Source: Alterileibacterium massiliense (GTDB lineage: Bacteria; Bacillota; Clostridia; Peptostreptococcales; Anaerovoracaceae). Taken from it: 64,000 nt of DNA. Shown in pieces: positions 34,670-43,664 of the stretch. The stretch is from positions 759,289 to 823,288 of the forward strand of contig NZ_FNWE01000002.1 of the NCBI RefSeq assembly GCF_900104645.1, read 5' to 3'. The notes below the pieces were generated by a model. It ran no database searches, had not been told where the DNA came from, and was given only the letters and a program-made list of their open reading frames with translations. The position numbers were made by a program, and so were the translations under genes. Position 1 is the stretch's first letter. Each line of letters opens with the position of its first letter.

Positions 34670-35566
34670 ATGAAATATACAGGAATCACATATAGACCTC
34701 CATTTGAAGCTGGCTCACTACTTCTTCAAGTCACGAGTGGTTGCTCGCATAATAAGTGTTCATTTTGTTATATGTATAAAGATGTGCCTTTTTCGGTTGA
34801 ACCGATTGAGCAGGTAAAAAAAGATCTTGCTGAAGCGAGAGAATACTATCCTGATACAAGGCGTGTTTTTCTTGAAAATGGGGATCCATTCTCTTTGAGT
34901 GCGAGAAGACTTATCGAAATAGGTCAGGCTATTCATGAATATCTTCCAAAGGTAGAAAATATTTCTATGTACGCATCGATAAGAAATATAAAGGGTAAAT
35001 CTGATGAAGAACTTGCCCAGCTAAGAGAACTTGGATTTAACCAGTTTAATATTGGAGTTGAGAGCGGACTGGATGAAGCTCTTAAATTGATGAATAAGGG
35101 GTATAATGCGAAAGAAGCGTTTTACGAATTGAGCAGACTTAGAAATGCTGGAATTGATTATGCAGCAAATGTAATTCTTGGAAGTGCAGGCCCTAAGCTT
35201 TTAAGAGAAAATGCAATCGCTACCGCCAGGCTTATAAATGAAACGACACCATACCTTGTTTTTACGACCACGCTTCACGCTGAGCCGGTATCTCCGATTT
35301 ATGAGGATATGAAAAGCGGGAAATTCATAGAAAGTACAATAGGCGAATATATTGAAGAAGAGGAAATTTTATTGAAAAATTTAGACCTAAGTGATACACT
35401 CTTTTTCGGCTTGCATCCGTCAAATATTCTTCGTTTATATGGCAGGCTTCCTGATGATAAAAATGCACTTCTAAGAGAAATTAAAGCTCAAAAAATAAGG
35501 CTTGAGGATAAGCTTGACAGTAGGCCGATTAGGAGAAGCGAGGGATCGATTTTTAAAATAGACTAA
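34670..35566 (+). CDS. Radical SAM protein
   Basis: This 298-residue enzyme has the iron-sulfur motif GCSHNKCSFCYMY with cysteines at 25, 30 and 33 (CX4CX2C, one residue longer than the common CX3CX2C, as in some YgiQ-like relatives). The GxxxP-like and NIGVESGLDEALKLMNKG segments are typical of Elp3/MiaB-type radical SAM barrels. No extra iron-sulfur domain is visible. The substrate is unknown. An AAAGGATAAAAGGATAAT ribosome region precedes the ATG. Confidence 0.85.
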   Translation: MKYTGITYRPPFEAGSLLLQVTSGCSHNKCSFCYMYKDVPFSVEPIEQVKKDLAEAREYYPDTRRVFLENGDPFSLSARRLIEIGQAIHEYLPKVENISMYASIRNIKGKSDEELAQLRELGFNQFNIGVESGLDEALKLMNKGYNAKEAFYELSRLRNAGIDYAANVILGSAGPKLLRENAIATARLINETTPYLVFTTTLHAEPVSPIYEDMKSGKFIESTIGEYIEEEEILLKNLDLSDTLFFGLHPSNILRLYGRLPDDKNALLREIKAQKIRLEDKLDSRPIRRSEGSIFKID

Positions 35567-35684
35567 ATTTTTAAAACAGCTTATAACATATAAAAATAGA
35601 CTAATACAGATTAAATTAATTTATTTTTATATTTTATTATATATTAATTTATATCGAGTTAGATTTAATTTATGCGAGGGGAAA

Positions 35685-36146
35685 TTGGATAATAAAAAAT
35701 TTTGGATGGTAAGTAAAAATTCATTGATATTAATAGCGGGGATAGTTTGGTGTATTGCGGGCTTTAATGTTGCAAGGCTTGGAATAATTTCATATAAGAA
35801 TTTAGAGACTTTTACAATTATACACATCATATCTTCAATTATCATATTTTTAGCATTTGGAACGATGTTTTTAAAAATGAGTAGCAAGCATGTAAAAAGA
35901 ATTAGGAATGATAAAAATGAGTATAAACCTTTTTGGACTTTTTTTGATTTAAAGGCTTATATGATAATGATTTTCATGATGTCTGGGGGAATAGGGCTTA
36001 GAGCAGCCCATGTTTTGCCTGAGAAATTTATCGCCTATTTTTATACAGGCCTTGGCTCTGCCTTAGCCCTTGCTGGAATATCTTTTTTAATCAGACTAAG
36101 CAATAATACAGTAAGAGATGAAGAAATATGTCAGAAATACCAGTAA
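35685..36146 (+). CDS. Four-helix membrane protein
   Basis: The 153-residue product has four hydrophobic segments, starting LILIAGIVWCIAGFNVARLG and ending AYFYTGLGSALALAGISFLI. Arginines flank the helices. The TTG start at 35685 follows GAGGGGAAA. It overlaps the Nudix gene by 19 bases, so the two are translated together. I cannot assign a function; the pattern recurs in uncharacterised clostridial membrane proteins. Confidence 0.65.
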   Translation: MDNKKFWMVSKNSLILIAGIVWCIAGFNVARLGIISYKNLETFTIIHIISSIIIFLAFGTMFLKMSSKHVKRIRNDKNEYKPFWTFFDLKAYMIMIFMMSGGIGLRAAHVLPEKFIAYFYTGLGSALALAGISFLIRLSNNTVRDEEICQKYQ

Positions 36147-36748
36147 TGATAGATAAGATTGAAAAATTAAAAAATGTTAATGAAGAATATAAAAGCATTG
36201 AGCCAATCATTAACAAAAAAGCCTCGGTGGTAATTCCGCTAATAGCCTGTAAAGACGGCATTGAGATTTTATTTGAGAAAAGAAATAGTAAGATACCTCA
36301 AGGAGGAGAAATATGCTTTCCGGGCGGGGTTATTGAAGATGGCGAAACTCCAGACATAACCGCAGTAAGAGAGTTAAAAGAAGAATTATTGATTAATGAT
36401 GAACAAATTGATTTTATAACAAAGCTCCATCTTATGAGTACGGAGTATGGAACACAAATTTTTTCAAATCTTGTTATAATAAAAGACTATAATTGGACAT
36501 TTTCAAAATTGGAGGTTGAGTCAGTATTTTCAATACCAATTAGCTGGTTTATAGAAAATGAACCTGAGGTATATGATGCACATCTAATAAGGGATGAAAG
36601 CGATGACCTGCCATATGAACTAATTCCTAATGGAAAGGGTTATGACTGGAAATCGCTAAATTCTAAACTCTATTTCTATAGAAGTGAGCCTGAAATCATA
36701 TGGGGTCTTACTGCAAAACTATTATATTACTTCATCAAAAGCATCTGA
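36128..36748 (+). CDS. Nudix hydrolase, probable CoA pyrophosphatase
   Basis: The 206-residue protein contains the Nudix box GGVIEDGETPDITAVRELKE-EL at about residues 64-86. It also has the upstream motif EKRNSKIPQGGEICFPGG of the NudL/CoA diphosphatase subfamily (the UPF0035 signature region). It would split CoA or another nucleoside diphosphate derivative. Its 3' end overlaps the convergent yitT-like gene by 27 bases. Confidence 0.8.
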   Translation: MSEIPVMIDKIEKLKNVNEEYKSIEPIINKKASVVIPLIACKDGIEILFEKRNSKIPQGGEICFPGGVIEDGETPDITAVRELKEELLINDEQIDFITKLHLMSTEYGTQIFSNLVIIKDYNWTFSKLEVESVFSIPISWFIENEPEVYDAHLIRDESDDLPYELIPNGKGYDWKSLNSKLYFYRSEPEIIWGLTAKLLYYFIKSI

Positions 36749-37597
36749 AATATAAACCTTTTCTTTGCTAAAACCACGACCATGAACATGGGTTATCCTG
36801 TGGTTAATTATAAAAGCCTCAGGATCTATATCTAAGATGAGTTTTTCTGCGAAAAAAACTTCCCTAGGTGATACGACGACAATGAGAATATTAATCTTTT
36901 TACTAAGCTTTCCTGTCTCGCCATGATAGATTGTTACGCCTCTATCTAGATCAGACATGATTTTTTCTTTAATCTCTTTGTGCTTTTCGCTTACAATCTC
37001 AAGCTCATTTCTTATCTCACCAGATGAGAGGAATTTGTCTATAGTATATGTATAGATGATGACTAGCAAAATTCCATAAAGAACGCCAATCCTTGAGGTA
37101 AAGAAAGATTGGAGAAGGAGAATTATGCTATCAACCACATAAAGGCTTTTTGAAAGAGGTAGTCCGGTTTTATTTTGAAGTATTAGAAGTGGAATGTCTA
37201 TTCCTCCAGTGCTTCCTCCAGTCCTTATAATCAATGCTATAGATATTCCAAGTAGAAGCCCACCGAAAATAGTGCATAGTAAAATATCATTGGTTAGCTC
37301 AAAATCTCCTATAATTTTTTCAAGTATAAATAAGAAGATTGGATATGATACCGTGCTCACAGTAGTTCCAAGGGCAAATTTTTTCCCGAAAAATATATAT
37401 CCAAGAATAAACATCAAGACATTAAAAATTCCTATGACAATGGAAACATCAAGCCCAAAAGCGTTCTTGAGTGCTAGGCCAATTCCTGTAGTTCCACCAG
37501 TTATGAGTCCTCCCGGAATGATGAATAAAACTATGCCTAGGGCATATATTAAATTACCAAGAAGTATTTTTATATTGCTTTTAATTAGTCTAGACAT
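36722..37597 (-). CDS. YitT-family membrane protein (DUF2179 tail)
   Basis: The 291-residue product has five or six N-terminal helices with the repeated glycine motifs GLITGGTTGIGLALKN and RTGGSTGGIDIPLL typical of the YitT family. A C-terminal cytoplasmic DUF2179 domain follows (RGVTIYHGETGKLSKK, VHGRGF). The function of the family is unclear; transport is suspected. AAAGGG lies 8 bases before the ATG. Its 3' end overlaps the Nudix gene. Confidence 0.9.
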   Translation of the reverse strand: MSRLIKSNIKILLGNLIYALGIVLFIIPGGLITGGTTGIGLALKNAFGLDVSIVIGIFNVLMFILGYIFFGKKFALGTTVSTVSYPIFLFILEKIIGDFELTNDILLCTIFGGLLLGISIALIIRTGGSTGGIDIPLLILQNKTGLPLSKSLYVVDSIILLLQSFFTSRIGVLYGILLVIIYTYTIDKFLSSGEIRNELEIVSEKHKEIKEKIMSDLDRGVTIYHGETGKLSKKINILIVVVSPREVFFAEKLILDIDPEAFIINHRITHVHGRGFSKEKVYISDAFDEVI

Positions 37598-37665
37598 TTA
37601 AAAATCCCTTTCGTTATAAGTAATATAGATTAAATTATGGGTTAAATTAAGGATTAAATTATGGT

Positions 37666-37705
37666 AAAAAAACCACGAAGAAAGGGGTTTTCCCTCGCAT
37701 CGTGG
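37666..37705 (-). terminator. Strong minus-strand terminator between focA-like and yitT-like genes
   Basis: On the minus strand CCACGA (37705-37700) pairs with TCGTGG (37678-37673), with an inner GAGGG/CCCCTTTC stem and a following run of seven T. It sits 68 bases upstream of the yitT-like start, with a TATAAT-like box further upstream near 37735-37750. It may close the focA-like transcript or act as a leader attenuator for yitT. Confidence 0.75.
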
Positions 37706-37860
37706 ATCGAAGCTTGTGCTTAATACTTAATACATACTATTATACTTAACCTACAAGGTTTATTAAAAACAAAAATATTATACATAATAATGAAAAAACC
37801 GCAATACTATTTTTAATATTTTTCGATTTTTTATTTATTATAAGTGTTGTTATTTAATGC

Positions 37861-38628
37861 TTAATTTTTGTGATAACTTAAATAATACATAAGTCCGACG
37901 AAAAGTCCTCCAAGCATATTTCCTATAGTAACAGGAATTAGAGAGTTAAGGATAATGCTTGAAATAGGGGCCTTGGTTCCACCTAGAATACCTTCAGTAT
38001 AATAATAAAAATTTGCAACTATATGCTCAAATTTCATAAATACAAAGACGAGTATTGGAAAAGCTGATGCAATGATTTTGCTCGAAACCTGCTTTGCTCC
38101 AAAGCTCATCCATACTGCAAGGCAGACAAGCAGGTTGCAGAGGAAGGCTAATGAAATGCACTGAATAAAAGAATATGATGTTTTTGTTTCAAGCATATTG
38201 GCGGCTGCTTTAATTACGGGGTCATCTTTTCCAAAAGCAAGGAAGATGAGAATCGCAAAGAAGAAAGCACCAATAAAATTCCAAAGATAAACCCTTGCCC
38301 AATTTACTATGAGCTCTTTTGCACTAAGTTTTTTATCACAAAATGCAACTATCAAGAGGATATTGCCTGTAAAAAGTTCTGCTCCTGCAACTAGGACGAG
38401 AATAAGTCCAATTGTAAATAATATTGACGAGGTTAGAGAGGCATATTTAGAGCCCGCAAGCACTATATTGGCCTTCGTGCTTGTAGCTCCACCGATTGCA
38501 ATAAATAACCCTGCCATAATTGAAAGGAGCCTTGTTCTCCAAGGAGAAAAATTCGCCTTTGAGACACCTATGTCACTTGTAAAATCTGTGATTTCATTTG
38601 GCGTTAAGATAGATTTAAAATTATCCAT
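37861..38628 (-). CDS. Formate/nitrite transporter family protein
   Basis: The 255-residue protein has six helices with FocA/NirC family motifs: AGLFIAIGGATSTKAN, LVAGAELFTGNILL (loop region) and WVRVYLWNF-type NWARVYLWNFIGAFF. It also has a central AVWMSFGAKQ segment. Such pentameric channels carry formate, nitrite or hydrosulfide. It stands alone, so the substrate cannot be chosen. AGGAGG lies before the ATG on the minus strand. Confidence 0.9.
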   Translation of the reverse strand: MDNFKSILTPNEITDFTSDIGVSKANFSPWRTRLLSIMAGLFIAIGGATSTKANIVLAGSKYASLTSSILFTIGLILVLVAGAELFTGNILLIVAFCDKKLSAKELIVNWARVYLWNFIGAFFFAILIFLAFGKDDPVIKAAANMLETKTSYSFIQCISLAFLCNLLVCLAVWMSFGAKQVSSKIIASAFPILVFVFMKFEHIVANFYYYTEGILGGTKAPISSIILNSLIPVTIGNMLGGLFVGLMYYLSYHKN

Positions 38629-38987
38629 TTATAATTCCTCCTTAAAAGAGATACGGTAAGAGACACGGTATATAAAACATACTAAAACATGATATATAAA
38701 ATCATTAAGATGAAATATATTTAATATTGGAAATTAGTTATTTATAAATCTTATATAACAAGGAAAATATAGCACATAAAAAATTATTATTCAATTAAAA
38801 TAAAAGCAAGATAAATATGTTACAATTAGTAAAAGATTAGGTAATTTTTATATTTTGCTTATTTATTGTAAAGAAAATATTATGTAATTTAATATTAGTT
38901 TTTATTTTAAAAATTTTTTCCAAAAATATGAGCTTGTATATAAAATATATAAATAAAGATATGTGTTTTGGCTAAGGAGGTAGTGTT
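38629..38987. other. Divergent intergenic region
   Basis: About 360 AT-rich bases lie between the divergent focA-like and oxidoreductase genes. It must hold both promoters, but no box is clear enough to place. AAGGAGGTAG right before 38988 is the ribosome site of the oxidoreductase gene. Confidence 0.5.
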
Positions 38988-39527
38988 ATGAAGCGTGTTC
39001 TTGTAATATCGTCGAGTTTTAGGGAATTTAGTAATTCGGATGGGCTTGCTCAGGAATTTATTCAAGGAGCTAGAGAAAACAATAATACAGTTGAATATAT
39101 TTCACTTGCCGGTCAAGAAATCAAGTTTTGCACTGGCTGCTTTACCTGTCAAAGTACAGAAGAATGCGTATTTGAAGATGATGCGAGCAGAATTGTAAAG
39201 AGAATGGCTACAGCAGATGTCCTTGTCTTTGCAACTCCAATTTATTATTTTGAAATGAGCGGTCAGATGAAAACGCTTTTGGATAGAACCCTTCCTATAT
39301 ATGAAAAAAATTATAAGTTTAAAGAAGTATATCTTCTCGCAACAGCGATAGAGGAAGGCGATGAGGTATTTAATGCTACTAAAGAGGGGTTTTTAGGCTG
39401 GATAAAATGTTTTGAAGGTGCTGAGCTTAAAGGCACTATATTTGCAGGTGGACTAAATGAAGCTGGGGAGATAAATTCGCATCCTGCCAGAAAAGAAGCT
39501 TATGAAATGGGAAGGAGCATTAGTTAA
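38988..39527 (+). CDS. NAD(P)H-dependent FMN reductase family oxidoreductase
   Basis: This 179-residue flavodoxin-fold protein starts VLVISSSFREFSNSDGLAQE (phosphate-binding S/T-rich loop). It has CTGCFTCQSTEECVFEDD and DVLVFATPIYYFEMSGQMKT, the hallmarks of iron-sulfur-flavoprotein-related or NADPH-dependent FMN reductases. The cysteine group (CxxCxxC) could bind a cluster or be redox active. It acts in the cytoplasm; the electron acceptor is unknown. Confidence 0.85.
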   Translation: MKRVLVISSSFREFSNSDGLAQEFIQGARENNNTVEYISLAGQEIKFCTGCFTCQSTEECVFEDDASRIVKRMATADVLVFATPIYYFEMSGQMKTLLDRTLPIYEKNYKFKEVYLLATAIEEGDEVFNATKEGFLGWIKCFEGAELKGTIFAGGLNEAGEINSHPARKEAYEMGRSIS

Positions 39528-39610
39528 CTTCGCACCGAATGATTATAAAAAAATACAAAAAAATTAAAAAATAGTTGTTAAAATGCTTTAAAATACATCT
39601 TTGTATGTGC

Positions 39611-39664
39611 TATAATACAATCCATCTTGTGAAGAAAAAATCTACACAAGGTGGTTTTTATTTA
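39611..39664 (+). promoter_or_regulatory. Promoter and terminator-like leader of serA
   Basis: TATAAT at 39611-39616 is followed, only a few bases after the likely start of transcription, by CCATCTTGTG (39622-39631) pairing with CACAAGGTGG (39645-39654) and TTTTTATTT. The hairpin is a rho-independent terminator placed between the promoter and serA, so most transcripts may stop there unless relieved. No known riboswitch or T-box motif is visible. Confidence 0.6.
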
Positions 39665-39729
39665 TGAGATTTTTATTTATAAAGATTTTATTTATAAGAT
39701 AAAGATGCAAAACAGATGGAGGAATAATT

Positions 39730-40890
39730 ATGTACAAATATGCAACGCTCAACAATATATCTTCATTGGGATTGTCGAAGTTTGATGACAATTTTGAAAA
39801 AACTGATCTTACCTCAGATGCTCATGGCATCGTAGTAAGAAGTGCGAATATGCACGATATGGATTTCTCCAAGAATTTATTATCAATTGCAAGAGCGGGT
39901 GCAGGTGTGAACAATATTCCACTATCTCGTTGCACGGAGGAGGGCATAGTTGTATTTAATACACCGGGTGCAAATGCGAATGGAGTTAAAGAGCTTGTTA
40001 TAGCTGGAATGTTGCTCGCTTCAAGAGATGTTTTCGGAGGCATAAAATGGGTAGGAGACAATGCTTTTAACGAAGAGATTTCAGCTTTGACTGAAAAAGA
40101 AAAAAAGAAATTTGCGGGAACTGAGTTATATGGAAAGAAAATAGGAATAATTGGTCTTGGTGCAATAGGCGTAAGAGTTGCTAATGCTGCTGTTCATCTT
40201 GGGATGGATGTGTATGGATATGACCCTTATGTTGGAGTAGACAGTGCATGGCATATGTCAAGCAGGGTTACCTATGTTACGGATATAAATAAGATATATA
40301 AAAAATGTGATTTTATAACCATCCATGTGCCGGCGATGGAATCCACTAGGCATTATATAAATCGAAAAGCTATAGAGATGATGAAGCGTGATGTAATAGT
40401 AATAAACATGGCAAGGGATATTCTTGTTGATGAAGAGGCTATGATTGAAGCTCTTGATGATGGCAGGGTAAAAAAATATGTATCTGATTTCCCAAATACA
40501 ATTGTTGCAGGGCATAAGAATTGCATAACCACTCCTCATCTTGGGGCGTCTACTAAGGAATCTGAAGCGAATTGTGCTGTTATGGCAGTTGAACAGCTCA
40601 AGGCATATATTGAAACTGGCTCAGTCGTAAACAGCGTAAACTATCCAAGTTGCCTGGTTGGACCTTGGGAAGAGGGAAAGAGAGTGACCCTATTTCATAT
40701 GAATGCCAATAATATGCTAAACAATTTTACGAGCATAATTGGTGAAGCAGGTATAAATATTTCTGCCATGACAAATAAATCAAGAGGCGAATACGCTTAT
40801 ACGGTTCTTGATGCAGATTCAAAGATTGGCGATGATATTTTTGACAAACTTGTTAAGGTAAATGGAGTTATAAGGGTTAGAATCATATAA
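39730..40890 (+). CDS. serA: D-3-phosphoglycerate dehydrogenase
   Basis: The 386-residue enzyme would oxidise 3-phosphoglycerate in the first step of serine synthesis. It has ARAGAGVNNI (substrate Arg region), a Rossmann motif IGIIGLGAIGVRVANA, RDILVDEEAM and TTPHLGASTKESEAN with the catalytic His. A C-terminal ACT-like domain follows (LNNFTSIIGEAGINISAM). The length is that of the short clostridial type. No serC or serB is adjacent. GGAGGA lies before the ATG. Confidence 0.85.
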   Translation: MYKYATLNNISSLGLSKFDDNFEKTDLTSDAHGIVVRSANMHDMDFSKNLLSIARAGAGVNNIPLSRCTEEGIVVFNTPGANANGVKELVIAGMLLASRDVFGGIKWVGDNAFNEEISALTEKEKKKFAGTELYGKKIGIIGLGAIGVRVANAAVHLGMDVYGYDPYVGVDSAWHMSSRVTYVTDINKIYKKCDFITIHVPAMESTRHYINRKAIEMMKRDVIVINMARDILVDEEAMIEALDDGRVKKYVSDFPNTIVAGHKNCITTPHLGASTKESEANCAVMAVEQLKAYIETGSVVNSVNYPSCLVGPWEEGKRVTLFHMNANNMLNNFTSIIGEAGINISAMTNKSRGEYAYTVLDADSKIGDDIFDKLVKVNGVIRVRII

Positions 40891-40978
40891 AGCACTTAGT
40901 TCAAAACAAATATTATAAAACATTTATTTCAAAAAAATGATTTAAACATATTTCCTTATTATATTACCTTATTAAATT

Positions 40979-41024
40979 TCAAGGGGTGAATTTTCACAAT
41001 AAGTTCATTCCTTGATTTTTATTT
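40979..41024 (+). terminator. Rho-independent terminator after serA
   Basis: TCAAGG (40979-40984) pairs with CCTTGA (41010-41015), with an inner TGAA/TTCA pair, followed by TTTTTATTT. It ends the serA transcript. Confidence 0.75.
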
Positions 41025-41106
41025 ATGTTAAAATAACAAGAATAGTGGCTAGATATGGCAAAATAATATTTGCAAAATAATTAGAAAGGAATATTAAAAT
41101 AATATT

Positions 41107-41919
41107 ATGCTAAATAAATTCAGTGGAAGCGAAGAATATGTTGCATCAGCAGATTTGATGAGCTCTGTAAATGTTGCTATTACGCTTGAAAAACCGCTTT
41201 TGATAAAAGGTGAGCCGGGGACAGGTAAGACCATGCTTGCAAAGGCTATCTCGGAATCACTGGGAAAGGAGCTTATTACTTGGAATATTAAGTCCACAAC
41301 AAAGGCTCAAGAGGGATTATATGTCTATGATGTCGTACAAAGGTTATACGATAGTCAATTTGGCAATCAGGGAGTTGATGATATAGCTCATTATATTACC
41401 ATGGGTAAGCTTGGTGAAGCTTTTGAATCAGATGAGCAGGTGGTACTGCTGATAGATGAAATTGATAAGGCAGACTTGGAATTTCCTAACGATTTACTTT
41501 ATGAGCTTGACCAGATGGAATTTTACATTCCAGAGATTAAGAAAACTGTTAAGGCGAAGAATAGACCGATTGTAATAATAACTTCAAATGCAGAAAAAGA
41601 ATTGCCAGATGCTTTTCTTCGCAGATGTATTTTTCACTATATAAATTTCCCTAGTGAAGAAGAGATGAGGAGCATACTCAATGTACATTTTGAAAATCTT
41701 GAGGAAAGCTTGCTAAATCAAGCATTAAAATCCTTTTACTGGATAAGGTCGCTTGATGCTTTAGAAAAGAAACCAAGCACATCAGAGCTTATAGACTGGA
41801 TAAGGGCTCTTAATTCAGGTGGAATTAGTTCAGCAGATATTATATCTAGGATTCCTTTTGCTGGAGCACTTTTAAAGAAAGATAAGGATATAGAAAATTT
41901 AGGAAAAAGCCTCAGATGA
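41107..41919 (+). CDS. MoxR-type AAA+ ATPase
   Basis: This 270-residue AAA+ protein has Walker A GEPGTGKT (35-42), Walker B VVLLIDEIDKAD, sensor-1 PIVIITSNAEKELPDAF and an arginine finger RRCIFHY. MoxR-family ATPases act as chaperones that activate partner complexes and are nearly always paired with a VWA-domain protein, as here. The gap to the VWA gene is 19 bases. The target complex is not evident. Confidence 0.88.
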   Translation: MLNKFSGSEEYVASADLMSSVNVAITLEKPLLIKGEPGTGKTMLAKAISESLGKELITWNIKSTTKAQEGLYVYDVVQRLYDSQFGNQGVDDIAHYITMGKLGEAFESDEQVVLLIDEIDKADLEFPNDLLYELDQMEFYIPEIKKTVKAKNRPIVIITSNAEKELPDAFLRRCIFHYINFPSEEEMRSILNVHFENLEESLLNQALKSFYWIRSLDALEKKPSTSELIDWIRALNSGGISSADIISRIPFAGALLKKDKDIENLGKSLR

Positions 41920-41938
41920 TTTTATTTAGGAGATATAT

Positions 41939-43141
41939 ATGTTCGTTCAATTTTTCTTTTTGCTTAGAAAGAGAGGATTAAATATATCGCTTAACGAATG
42001 GATGACCTTGCTAGAAGCTTTACAGCTTGGACTTCACAATTCCAGTTTAAGCGACTTTTATTATCTATGCAGATCTATTCTAGTTCATGACGAAGCTGAT
42101 TTTGACAAGTATGATCAGGCTTTTTTGGAGTTTTTTAAAGATATTCCATTTGGAGAAGAGATCCCAGATGAAGTGATGAGCTGGCTAAACAAGCCACTCG
42201 ATGATATTCCCTCACTTATGGATGATTTATTGGCTATGGGATTTCCTGAGGAGGACATTGAAAATCTTTTGAATGAGCTTAAAGAGCGAATTAAAGAGCA
42301 AGATGAAGAACATAATGGTGGAGGATACTGGGTAGGAACGAGGGGAACTTCGCCATTTGGAAATAGTGGCTGGCATCCAAATGGTATTAGAATAGGTGGA
42401 GAAAGCAGGCATCGTACTGCTATGTCGGTTGCTGGAGAAAGAAAATTTAGGGATTTTAGAAAAGATAGTGTAATTGATTCGAGGCAATTTCAGCTTGCAT
42501 TTAAAACATTAAGGCAACTTTCAAATCAGGTAATTACATCTGAAAAGGAATTTGATATTGATGGCACGATAAGAGCAACCTGCGATAATGGCGGAAATCT
42601 TAAAATAAAATATAAGCATCCAAGAAAAAATGCAGTAAAGCTCATTTTACTGATGGATTCGGGGGGATCTATGGACTATTATTCCCTTCTATGTAGCACG
42701 CTTTTTCAAGCGGCAGTTAAGAGCAATCATTTTAAGGAGCTACACACTTTTTTCTTTCATAATTGTATCTACGATAAACTCTGGAAGGATCCAAAGCTTA
42801 TGAAAGATAGCGAGATTGATACGAACTGGTTATTAGATAATTTTGATGGGGAGTACAGAGTTTTAATAGTTGGTGACGCAGCGATGAATAGAGCTGAGCT
42901 TCTCGGCAGAAATTATAATTGGCTCACTGGAGAGTATACTTCTATAAGTGGATATTCTTGGCTTGAGATTTTCAAAAGACATTTTCCTCATCTTGTTTGG
43001 ATAAATCCTGAGCCTACGCCTGAATATGTTAGCTTTTGGACGGAAACGCAGGTTATAATATCTGAGCTTATAAGTATGTATCAACTGACTGCTGATGGAC
43101 TTGAATTGGCAATGAAAGAACTGATGGTTAGAAAAGCGTAG
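41939..43141 (+). CDS. VWA-domain protein, CoxE-like
   Basis: The 400-residue protein begins FFLLRKRGLNISLNEWMTLL, typical of the CoxE/VWA-containing family. It has a glycine-rich hinge (NGGGYWVGTRGTSPFGNSGW) and a VWA domain with the MIDAS LLMDSGGSMDYYS. It is the usual partner of the preceding MoxR ATPase and probably forms a metal-dependent remodelling complex with it. Soluble; no signal peptide. Confidence 0.88.
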   Translation: MFVQFFFLLRKRGLNISLNEWMTLLEALQLGLHNSSLSDFYYLCRSILVHDEADFDKYDQAFLEFFKDIPFGEEIPDEVMSWLNKPLDDIPSLMDDLLAMGFPEEDIENLLNELKERIKEQDEEHNGGGYWVGTRGTSPFGNSGWHPNGIRIGGESRHRTAMSVAGERKFRDFRKDSVIDSRQFQLAFKTLRQLSNQVITSEKEFDIDGTIRATCDNGGNLKIKYKHPRKNAVKLILLMDSGGSMDYYSLLCSTLFQAAVKSNHFKELHTFFFHNCIYDKLWKDPKLMKDSEIDTNWLLDNFDGEYRVLIVGDAAMNRAELLGRNYNWLTGEYTSISGYSWLEIFKRHFPHLVWINPEPTPEYVSFWTETQVIISELISMYQLTADGLELAMKELMVRKA

Positions 43142-43202
43142 AGCATAATAAGGTGTTGTGGGCGTAGAGCATAAGGTTCAGAGCGTATAAGGGGAGACAT
43201 TA

Positions 43203-43664
43203 ATGAAAAAAATTGCAAGCTTTCAAGTAGACCATAATAAATTAAAAAAGGGAATGTACATCTCAAGAATTGATGGAGATATTATAACCTATGATATAAG
43301 AATGAAAGAGCCTAATAAGGGTGATTATGTTTCAAATGGAGCCTTACATACCTTTGAACATCTGTTTGCTACTTATGCAAGAAATTCCAAATTTAAGGGT
43401 AGCGTAATTTACATAGGACCAATGGGCTGTAGAACCGGATTTTATATGCTCTTAAGGGATGATATAAGTTATAAAAAAGCAATAGATCTAGCATATAATT
43501 CATTTAAATTTATTTGCGAATTTGAAGGAGAAATTCCAGGAGCAAAAGAGATGGAGTGCGGGAATTATATAGAACACGATTTAGAGGGTGCTAAATTGGT
43601 AGCAGAAGATATGCTTGATATTTTAAAAAATTGGAATGAGGAAAAGATGATATATGAAAAATAG
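43203..43664 (+). CDS. luxS: S-ribosylhomocysteine lyase
   Basis: This 153-residue enzyme cleaves S-ribosylhomocysteine to homocysteine and DPD, the AI-2 precursor. Metal ligands are visible as HTFEH (49-53: His49, His53) and the later ECGNY cysteine. The length and PMGCRTGFYM motif match LuxS. It overlaps the MTAN gene by 11 bases, so both enzymes of the methyl-cycle detoxification pathway are made together. Confidence 0.97.
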   Translation: MKKIASFQVDHNKLKKGMYISRIDGDIITYDIRMKEPNKGDYVSNGALHTFEHLFATYARNSKFKGSVIYIGPMGCRTGFYMLLRDDISYKKAIDLAYNSFKFICEFEGEIPGAKEMECGNYIEHDLEGAKLVAEDMLDILKNWNEEKMIYEK

